Source of the DNA: Alphaproteobacteria bacterium
GTDB taxonomy: Bacteria > Pseudomonadota > Alphaproteobacteria > UBA6615
Reading direction: 5' to 3'
Length of the DNA stretch: 12,192 bases
Assembly: GCA_013003285.1 (NCBI GenBank)
Contig: JABDJY010000462.1
Location: forward strand, 1 to 12,192
Below the pieces are notes generated by a model. It was not told the origin of the DNA, made no database searches, and was given only the letters and a program-made list of their open reading frames with translations. This document shows positions 7,110 to 12,192 of this stretch, one piece after another (position 1 is the stretch's first letter; every line of letters begins with the position of its first letter). The translations under genes were made by a program, and so were the position numbers.

Positions 7110-7138
7110 CGCGCCTACGCAGCGACGGTGGCGCACTA
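7107..7138 (+). terminator. Stem-loop at the end of dctM
   Basis: The sequence TAG-C-GCGCC (7107-7115) pairs with GGCGC-A-CTA (7130-7138): 8 base pairs with one C/A mismatch and a 14-nt loop, starting within the dctM stop codon. No U-run follows. It may end or attenuate the TRAP transcript before the monooxygenase gene. Confidence 0.35.
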
Positions 7139-7259
7139 TGCCCGCCCTCTGTCCGTCCTCTGCCCCAATGTTTCCGCAAGGCGAAATGGGTTGATTTCGG
7201 CGCGGTATCGGGCCGGATGACCCTATAGCTTTGATCGCTCTTACATTGGGGGCCCCGCA

Positions 7260-8771
7260 ATGACGATCAGAACCGCGCAGCAATATCTCGATTCTTTAAA
7301 AGACGATCGCGACGTCTGGATTGAAGGCGAGCGGGTCGCCGACGTGACCAGTGATCCGCGATTCGCCGGAGCAGCTCAGACTATGGCGGACCTGCTGCAA
7401 ATGCAGCACGACCCCGAACTCTCGGACTTACTGACCTACCCGTCGCCAACGACCGGTGAGCGGGTCGGTAAAACCCATCTACAACCGCGCTCGCGCGACG
7501 ATCTGGTTGCGCGCAGTGAAGCCATCAAAGCCTGGATGGACGCCACCTGCGGCATGCTCGGCCGCAGCCCGGACTATAAGAACGTCCTGGTGTCGTCCTG
7601 GGCCGCGGCGGCCGATGCCTTTACGCGGCCCAAATTCGATGGCGCGGCCAACATGCGCGCCTATCATGAGTATGTCCGCGACAATGATCTGGTGATGACC
7701 CATGTGCTGGTCAATCCGCAGGTCGATCGCTCCAAGCCGGCCCACCTGGAAGCGTCGGATGTGACCTCGCAGATCGTCGAGGAAACCGATGCCGGCATCG
7801 TCATCCGCGGCGCGCGCATGGTTGCAACGTTGGGCGCGCTGGCCAACGAATTGGTGGTCATGCCCGCCGCGTCGCGCTGGGCGACCAATGACACGCTCGA
7901 CACGACGGCGTTTTCGTTCGGCTTCGCCATTCCCATCGCAACCCCGGGCTTGCGCTTGATTTGCCGGCCGCCGGTGGCCCATCTGGACGCCCGCTCGGCG
8001 ATGGATCACCCGCTGTCGCTGCGCTACGACGAATCAGACTCCATGGTGATTTTCGACAATGTGTTGGTGCCGTGGGAGCGCGTCTTCATCCATCGCGATC
8101 CCGATTTCGACAGTCTGGTCTACCGCGAGACCTACACGTTGCACGCGCTGCTGCTCCAGTCGGTGATCCGCGCTGCGTCGAAAGCCGAGTTCATGATGGC
8201 GTTGGCTCTGTCGATCGCCCGCAGCACCAAGATCGACCAGCATGTGCCGGTGCAGGTGATGTTGGCCGAGACCATCAGCATCGCTGATTTCGCCCGCACC
8301 TGCCGCGTCGCCGCCGAGGCCGAAGCGCAGGAGACGCCGTTCGGCACCTGGGTCCCCAATATTCGACCCCTCCAGACCTGGCAGACCATGTTCTGGAAAA
8401 TGTATGCGCGCCAGTGCGAGATCATCCAGACCCTGGGCGCCGGCGGTTTCGTTGCGGTGCCGTCCTACGCCGAAGTGGCCGGCGATATGGCCGGCGACGT
8501 GGAACGGTATTTCCAGTCGGCAAACGCCGATGCCAATTCGCGCGTGCGTCTGATGCGCCTGGCTTTCGATGCGGCGCTGTCCAGCTTTGCCGGCCGGCAG
8601 AAACTCTATGAGCAGTATTATACCGGCGATCCCATGCGCACCCAGGCGATGCTGTTCTCCATGTTCCCCAAGGATCCGCATCTCGAGCGTATTCAGGCCA
8701 TGCTCGATGATCTGGAGGCCCGGCAGTCGCCTGCCGGCAGCCCGGCAGGTTTCCGCATGGCCGGTGAATAG
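7260..8771 (+). CDS. HpaB/PvcC-family flavin-dependent monooxygenase, oxygenase component
   Basis: A 503-residue member of the 4-hydroxyphenylacetate 3-monooxygenase (HpaB) family. These two-component enzymes use FADH2 or FMNH2 from a separate reductase, plus O2, to hydroxylate phenolic rings. The N-terminal signature RTAQQYLDSLKDDRDVWIEG (4-23) and the GRSPDYKN segment (101-108) are diagnostic. R102, Y106 and H148 (in THVLVNPQVDR) correspond by local alignment to the catalytic Arg, Tyr and His of characterised HpaB. The flavin-binding middle domain (about 150-280, ending in DNVLVPWERVF 266-276) and the acyl-CoA-dehydrogenase-like helical domain (about 285-490) are complete. GGGGG ends 7 nt before the ATG. 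It follows dctM by 150 bp and precedes an IclR regulator, supporting a catabolic role on the imported compound. Other family members oxidise chlorophenols or biosynthetic intermediates, so the substrate is open. No HpaC-like reductase is in the window. Confidence 0.9.
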   Translation: MTIRTAQQYLDSLKDDRDVWIEGERVADVTSDPRFAGAAQTMADLLQMQHDPELSDLLTYPSPTTGERVGKTHLQPRSRDDLVARSEAIKAWMDATCGMLGRSPDYKNVLVSSWAAAADAFTRPKFDGAANMRAYHEYVRDNDLVMTHVLVNPQVDRSKPAHLEASDVTSQIVEETDAGIVIRGARMVATLGALANELVVMPAASRWATNDTLDTTAFSFGFAIPIATPGLRLICRPPVAHLDARSAMDHPLSLRYDESDSMVIFDNVLVPWERVFIHRDPDFDSLVYRETYTLHALLLQSVIRAASKAEFMMALALSIARSTKIDQHVPVQVMLAETISIADFARTCRVAAEAEAQETPFGTWVPNIRPLQTWQTMFWKMYARQCEIIQTLGAGGFVAVPSYAEVAGDMAGDVERYFQSANADANSRVRLMRLAFDAALSSFAGRQKLYEQYYTGDPMRTQAMLFSMFPKDPHLERIQAMLDDLEARQSPAGSPAGFRMAGE

Positions 8772-8803
8772 GGGCCGTAGCCGCCGTGGCGAATTAATCC
8801 CAG

Positions 8804-8817
8804 TTCCACCTGGTGAA
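8804..8817. promoter_or_regulatory. Candidate operator upstream of the IclR gene
   Basis: The stretch TTCCACCTGGTGAA is an imperfect palindrome around the core CACC-T-GGTG (8807-8815), located 62 nt before the chosen IclR start. IclR-family proteins often bind 14-15 bp pseudo-palindromes near their own promoters. The match rests on symmetry and position only. Confidence 0.3.
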
Positions 8818-8879
8818 ATCGTGTAGGCTAGGGCGCCTTCAGGTCTTTGCTCGAGGACAGACAGGTCAACGGGTTCGCC

Positions 8880-9692
8880 ATGGCTGAAACGAAAACCATC
8901 CGCGCGTTGGAGCGCGGCCTCGATGTAATGCGGGCGCTGGAGGGCCAGCAGGCCGCATCGCTCAACGATCTATATCTGACCACCGGCCTACCGCGGCCGA
9001 CGCTGCTGCGCATCCTTCTGACTCTTGAGAATGCCGGCATCGTGCGGCGCGGCATTGGCGACGGGCTGTACCGCAGCACCTTCGGTCTGCAGCGGCTCGG
9101 TGGCGGGCTCGACGAATTCGACCATCTGGCCGAGGTGGCGGCGCCGCTGCTCGACGCGCTTTGCCAGCAGGTTAAATGGCCGTCAGATCTGATTGTCATG
9201 AACCACGAACTTGGCGACTGCATGGAGATCAAGGAAACCAGCCGGCCGAATAGTCCGTTCACCATCAACCGTGATCATATTGGCCATTTGATCGCGATTC
9301 CGCAGTCGGCCGTGGGGCGCGCCTATTTGGCCTTCTGTCCAGAAGCGGAGCGAGACCAAATCCTGTCGGTTTTGCGCGCCTCGCCAAAACCGGCCAATCG
9401 GTTGGTGCGTGCAGCGCAACGTTTCGATGCCGTTCTCGTGCAAGTTCGAAAAGACGGGTACGCCACCCGCGAGCCGGGCTTTGTCGGCGGCGATTACGCA
9501 ACCGGGCGGCTATACGATGACGGCATCGCGGCCATCGCCGTGCCGTTGCGAGATGGTGACGCGGTCTATGGCTGCATAAATTTGGTGTGGCTGCGCGCCG
9601 CAATGACTGAAGCGGATTTTGTGGTGCGGCACCTCGAAACATTGCAGGCCACCGCAGCCCAAATCACGGCCGCCTATACCGCCGTCGCCTAG
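8880..9692 (+). CDS. IclR-family transcriptional regulator
   Basis: A 270-residue DNA-binding regulator. The N-terminal winged helix-turn-helix is at about 5-66, with the recognition region SLNDLYLTTGLPRPTLLRIL (27-46). The IclR effector-binding domain spans about 80-268, recognisable by VKWPSDLIVM (98-107), SAVGRAYLAFCP (143-154) and the DDGIAAIAVPLRD strand near 213-225. The wording RALERGLDVMRAL and the WPSDL block resemble MhpR-type regulators of aromatic acid degradation, which fits the HpaB-type gene just upstream on the same strand. The likely effector is the imported compound or a breakdown product. I prefer ATG 8880, since conserved sequence begins only a few residues later (TIRALERG); a TTG 11 codons upstream is possible. 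Neither start has a clear ribosome-binding site. Whether it represses or activates cannot be read from sequence. Confidence 0.92.
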   Translation: MAETKTIRALERGLDVMRALEGQQAASLNDLYLTTGLPRPTLLRILLTLENAGIVRRGIGDGLYRSTFGLQRLGGGLDEFDHLAEVAAPLLDALCQQVKWPSDLIVMNHELGDCMEIKETSRPNSPFTINRDHIGHLIAIPQSAVGRAYLAFCPEAERDQILSVLRASPKPANRLVRAAQRFDAVLVQVRKDGYATREPGFVGGDYATGRLYDDGIAAIAVPLRDGDAVYGCINLVWLRAAMTEADFVVRHLETLQATAAQITAAYTAVA

Positions 9693-9701
9693 ACCGACCA
9701 A

Positions 9702-9721
9702 TCCGCCTTCCGTCTGGCGGA
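9702..9721 (+). terminator. Stem-loop after the IclR gene
   Basis: TCCGCC (9702-9707) and GGCGGA (9716-9721) form a 6-bp stem with an 8-nt loop, 9 nt after the IclR stop. There is no downstream U-run, so termination strength is uncertain. The outer six base pairs are identical to those of the dctP/dctQ stem-loop at 4928-4961. Confidence 0.4.
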
Positions 9722-9831
9722 ATTCGCGTTGACTGTGGTGGGCAGTCCGGGTTCGAAACGGCTAATTTGACGCTTAGTAAATAGGTCCGCGCCAACCGCT
9801 CGATGTTGGCGCTGGGTGCGCCGAAGGAACC

Positions 9832-11442
9832 ATGATGACCACAGAACAACCGAACTTCCTTTTCATCATCACCGATCAGCAGCGCGCCGATCATTTGGGC
9901 AGCTACGGCAACCCCATCGTCAAAACGCCCAATGTCGACGCCATCGCGGCGCGGGGCCTGTCCTACGACCGGTTCTACGTATCTTGCCCGATCTGCATGC
10001 CCAACCGGGCGACCTTGATGACCGGGCGCATGCCGTCTGTAAACGGGGTCCTCACCAACGGTATCCCCCTGTCGTTGGGCGCGACCACCTTCGTCGACTT
10101 GCTGCGCGCCGGCGGTTATCGCACCGCGCTGTTGGGCAAGTCGCATCTGCAGAACATGGTGCCGTTCGAGGTCGAGGATTGGAACTTCCCGCCGCGGCGC
10201 GATGGCACGTCGCCGCCGCCGGACCTCGACGATGCTTATCGGGCGCGCCCAACCGGCCCGGAGTACGAATATGAGCGTTCGGATTTATGGGCGAAGGATC
10301 CTGACCGTCAGGTGAGCGGGCCCTATTACGGCTTCGATGATATCAGCTTTGCCAATCTGCATGGCGACCGCGTTCAAGGCCATTACACAGCCTGGCTCTC
10401 CGCGCGGCACAAGGACCCGGCGTCCCTGCGGGGGCCGGAAAACGCGCTTCCCGCCGACGACTATATCGCGCCGCAGGCCTGGCGCACGTCGATGCCGGAG
10501 GAATTATATCCGACCACCTATGTGGAAGAGATCACCACGCAATATCTCGAAGACCATGCGGCCAATGGCGGCGAAAAGCCTTTCTTCATCCAATGCTCCT
10601 TCCCCGATCCCCACCATCCCTTCACCCCGCCAGGCATATATTGGGGCCTATACGACCCCCACGATGTGCCGGCGCCGGAATCTTTGGGCAAGGAGCATAA
10701 CGATCCGCCGCCCTTCCAGAAGCGCCTGTTCGAAGAGCTCGGCAACGGCACGGCCCTGCGCGACCATGTCAGCCCCTATGCGCTCAACGACCGCGAGGCG
10801 CGCGAGACCATCGCCCTGACCTACGGCATGATCACCATGATCGACGATTCCATCGGCCGAATCCTCGCCAAGCTGGAGTCGCTGGGACTGGCTGAAAACA
10901 CCGTCGTCATTTTCACCTCCGACCATGGCGATCTGATGGGCGACCATGGCCTGATGCTGAAGCATAGCTTCCATCAGGAAGGCGTGTTGCGGGTGCCGTT
11001 CATCTGGGATGATCCCGACCAGGCCGGTGGCACGCGCAGCGATTTGCTGTCGGGCACCATCGACATTGCCTCGACGGTTCTGGCCCGGGCTGGGTTGGCG
11101 CCCTATCACGGCATCCAGGGTTATGACGTGGTCTCGGCGGTAAATTCGGGCCAGGCGCTACCGCGGCTGGGCATGGTCATCGAGGAAGACGAGTTGCCGA
11201 TGAACGCCAATACCGGGCGCTTCATGCGCACGCGGTCCTTTGTGACCGGGCGCTGGCGGATGACCTATTGGCTGGAAGAGGAATTCGGCGAGCTCTACGA
11301 CCGCGACAATGATCCGCTGGAACTCCATAATTTATGGAACGAACCCGCGGCCCAGGCCGACAAGGCCATGGTTATGGAAATGATGATGCGCGAGCGTATC
11401 TCGCTGGAGGAAATGGCGCCGCGCGCCACCTATTGCGCTTAG
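9832..11442 (+). CDS. Type I sulfatase (alkaline phosphatase superfamily), cytoplasmic
   Basis: A 536-residue hydrolase of sulfate esters (related enzymes also cleave phosphonate or phosphate diesters). Metal and active-site residues are visible: D15 in IITDQQ (second metal aspartate replaced by Q16, as in several sulfatase branches), C55 in CMPNRATLMTGR (55-66), where Cys is expected to be oxidised to formylglycine, R59, K103 and H105 in GKSHL, the PDPHHPF block (258-264), D364-H365 in TSDHGD, and K377 in MLKHSFHQEG. The minimal modification motif C-x-P-x-R is met, but Asn stands where Ser or Ala is usual. No signal peptide precedes IIT, so the enzyme should act in the cytosol on imported substrate. 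GAAGGA lies 3 nt before the first ATG and 6 nt before a second ATG at 9835, which may be the true start. The stop overlaps the convergent SelW-like gene. Confidence 0.9.
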   Translation: MMTTEQPNFLFIITDQQRADHLGSYGNPIVKTPNVDAIAARGLSYDRFYVSCPICMPNRATLMTGRMPSVNGVLTNGIPLSLGATTFVDLLRAGGYRTALLGKSHLQNMVPFEVEDWNFPPRRDGTSPPPDLDDAYRARPTGPEYEYERSDLWAKDPDRQVSGPYYGFDDISFANLHGDRVQGHYTAWLSARHKDPASLRGPENALPADDYIAPQAWRTSMPEELYPTTYVEEITTQYLEDHAANGGEKPFFIQCSFPDPHHPFTPPGIYWGLYDPHDVPAPESLGKEHNDPPPFQKRLFEELGNGTALRDHVSPYALNDREARETIALTYGMITMIDDSIGRILAKLESLGLAENTVVIFTSDHGDLMGDHGLMLKHSFHQEGVLRVPFIWDDPDQAGGTRSDLLSGTIDIASTVLARAGLAPYHGIQGYDVVSAVNSGQALPRLGMVIEEDELPMNANTGRFMRTRSFVTGRWRMTYWLEEEFGELYDRDNDPLELHNLWNEPAAQADKAMVMEMMMRERISLEEMAPRATYCA

Positions 11443-11675
11443 GCGGTGCCGTCGAGCAGGGACGTCACTTCGCCATCGTCGGGAAAGCGGCCGGTGGCGA
11501 GTTTGGAATAGAGGAGCTCGCCGTCGGCGATAATCTCGAACGACGCGCGAGCGCCCGAGACAAGCTCAACCTCGGCGCCATAGGTCGCTACCAGCAGGTC
11601 CCTCGCACGGAGGGCGCGTGGCTCGTAGTTTCAAAGGACGCAATATTCGATTCGGATATTCGGCGCACTGGCCAT
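11439..11675 (-). CDS. SelW-like (SelT/SelW/SelH, Rdx family) selenoprotein with in-frame TGA read as selenocysteine
   Basis: A 78-residue protein if the TGA at 11631-11633 (codon 15) is read as Sec. It begins MASAPNIRIEY, then C12-V-L-U15, then NYEPRALRARDLL. This is the Rdx-family layout: a short first strand, a redox CxxC/CxxU turn, then a helix with an Arg-Ala pattern and LL. The C-terminal part, SFEIIADGELLYSKLATGRFP (45-65), matches the family's FEV-x-DG-x-x-x-x-S-K-x-x-x-G-x-FP block. So the protein is homologous on both sides of the TGA in the same frame, and TGA sits at the second redox Cys position. AGGAAGG (11684-11690, minus strand) ends 8 nt before the ATG. A SECIS-like hairpin follows the TGA. 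Known roles are thiol redox functions, possibly via glutathione; the partner is unknown. It lies 32 bp after the LOG gene on the same strand, and its TAA overlaps the sulfatase TAG. The alternative is a pseudogene by Cys-to-stop mutation. The sel genes are not in the window. Confidence 0.82.
11588..11628 (-). promoter_or_regulatory. Putative bacterial SECIS element
   Basis: Minus-strand RNA from 11628 to 11588, starting 2 nt after the UGA, folds into a two-part hairpin. The lower stem is CUAC (11628-11625) with GUAG (11591-11588), then a G/G mismatch, then AGC (11623-11621) with GCU (11595-11593). An internal loop of 6 and 4 nt follows. The upper stem is CCCUC (11614-11610) with GAGGG (11604-11600), and the apical loop is CGUGC. 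The apical loop is 21 nt from the UGA and has G at its second position. Both fit the known bacterial SECIS rules (loop of 3-14 nt, 16-37 nt from UGA, G in the first two loop bases). It lies inside the coding sequence, as expected for SelB-dependent decoding in bacteria. Confidence 0.7.
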
Positions 11676-11707
11676 GTCTAGAGCCTTCCTGATTTGCAGA
11701 TTGGAAA

Positions 11708-12192
11708 TTAAAGCGTTGGGCCGGGTCGGTCGATGGCGTCTGCCATCAATCCCTTGGTGATGTAGTCGAAGGCCTCATCGATCGAGTCCGTGTGGAACAG
11801 CAGATCGAGGTCGTCGGCGCTGATCGTCCCGGCCTCGACCAGCGCATCCAGATTAATCACCTTCTCCCAGAACGAGGCGCCGAACAGCACCATCGGCATT
11901 TTCTTGCGCATCTTGTGGGTCTGCACCAGGGTCAGGGTCTCGAACAATTCGTCCAGGGTGCCGAAGCCGCCGGGAAAGAAGATCATCGCCTTGGCAAGAT
12001 ACAGGAACCAGAACTTGCGCATGAAAAAATAGTGGAAGTTGAATGCCAGCTCGCGGCTGATATAGGGGTTCTCGAACTCTTCGAACGGCAGCGAGATGGT
12101 GAGCCCCACATTGAGGCCCTTGGCTTCCGACGCGCCGCGGTTGGCGGCTTCCATGATGCCGGGTCCGCCGCCGGTGCACACTACGAAGCGGC
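11708..12192 (-). CDS. LOG-family (TIGR00730, lysine-decarboxylase-like) protein, partial at the N-terminus
   Basis: The C-terminal 160 or so residues of a Rossmann-fold LOG-family protein; the start lies beyond the right edge and the frame stays open to it (…RFVVCTGGGPG). Diagnostic motifs are CTGGGPGIMEAANRGA, which binds the nucleotide phosphate, and FFPGGFGTLDELFE, the catalytic PGGxGTxxE signature with the active-site Glu. FNFHYFFMRKFWFL is the FxxRK helix with a conserved Arg. Characterised members are phosphoribohydrolases that remove the base from nucleoside 5'-monophosphates (cytokinin-type in plants, purine/pyrimidine nucleotides in bacteria), despite old lysine decarboxylase labels. 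The gene reads toward the SelW-like gene 32 bp downstream on the same strand, so the two may be co-transcribed. Confidence 0.9.
   Translation of the reverse strand, partial: RFVVCTGGGPGIMEAANRGASEAKGLNVGLTISLPFEEFENPYISRELAFNFHYFFMRKFWFLYLAKAMIFFPGGFGTLDELFETLTLVQTHKMRKKMPMVLFGASFWEKVINLDALVEAGTISADDLDLLFHTDSIDEAFDYITKGLMADAIDRPGPTL

Noticed and set aside
7191..7229. TTGATT and TATAGC as a promoter for the monooxygenase gene
   Set aside because: The spacing is 27 bp, too long for sigma70.
6147..7283. 378-residue open frame on the minus strand
   Set aside because: Antisense to dctM; the translation is full of H, D, Q and R with no domain, typical of the complement of a hydrophobic membrane-protein gene.
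8847..8879. TTG start 11 codons upstream for the IclR regulator
   Set aside because: The added residues look unrelated to the family and ATG is the commoner start; the evidence is not strong either way.
9729..9766. TTGACT as a -35 box for a sulfatase promoter
   Set aside because: No acceptable -10 box at 16-18 bp: the best candidates are TTCGAA and TCGAAA, and GCTAAT is too far away.
11439..11675. Reading the SelW-like gene as a simple pseudogene broken by a nonsense mutation
   Set aside because: The only stop is TGA, placed exactly at the redox Cys/Sec position, with the frame intact on both sides and a SECIS-like hairpin after it. A random nonsense mutation at that codon is less likely, though not excluded.
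11334..11681. 115-residue open frame on the plus strand over the sulfatase end and beyond
   Set aside because: No domain, no ribosome-binding site, and it is antisense to the SelW-like gene, which explains the same bases with a recognisable family.
1..12192. CRISPR arrays, insertion sequences, tRNA or rRNA genes
   Set aside because: No regularly spaced repeats, transposase motifs, terminal inverted repeats flanking a gene, or tRNA/rRNA-like sequence was seen on either strand.

Overview
The window is GC-rich, densely coded bacterial DNA. Gene content (an MsbA-like exporter, a TRAP transporter, an HpaB-type monooxygenase, an IclR regulator, a sulfatase) and codon style fit a proteobacterium, most likely an alphaproteobacterium of the Rhodospirillales type. 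That placement is inferred from protein style, not from a marker gene. There are eleven protein-coding genes, one cut by the right edge. I see no rRNA, tRNA, CRISPR array or mobile element.

Layout. (1) 67-1923 (-): ABC half-transporter exporter, divergent from (2) 1989-2840 (+): methyltransferase with an N-terminal zinc-ribbon-like Cys pattern. (3) 2837-3610 (-): SDR dehydrogenase, convergent with the methyltransferase and divergent from a TRAP locus. (4) 3868-7109 (+): a full TRAP system, i.e. periplasmic binding protein, small membrane subunit and large membrane subunit. (5) 7260-8771 (+): HpaB/PvcC-family flavin-dependent monooxygenase. (6) 8880-9692 (+): IclR-family regulator resembling those of aromatic catabolism. 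(7) 9832-11442 (+): cytoplasmic type-I sulfatase. (8) 11439-11675 (-): a 78-residue SelW/Rdx-family protein with an in-frame TGA. (9) 11708-12192 (-): LOG-family protein, N-terminus off the edge.

How they may work together (inference): genes 3-7 look like a catabolic island for one anionic, probably aromatic compound. TRAP would import it, the cytosolic sulfatase would remove a sulfate ester, the HpaB-type oxygenase would hydroxylate the ring, the SDR would oxidise or reduce a side-chain carbonyl or alcohol, and IclR would control expression. No flavin reductase partner for the oxygenase is visible.

Two things stand out. First, the small TRAP subunit (5014-5757) is not an ordinary DctQ. After its four membrane segments the same reading frame continues into a tandem CDGSH iron-sulfur module with both C-x-C...C-x-G-x-H ligand sets intact, giving a transporter subunit with a cytoplasmic [2Fe-2S] appendage. 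Second, the gene at 11439-11675 reads as a SelW-like selenoprotein. Its TGA sits exactly at the second position of the redox CxxC motif (giving CxxU), and a hairpin begins 2 nt downstream of it, with its apical loop 21 nt from the UGA, as expected of a bacterial SECIS element. Standard gene calling would miss this gene.
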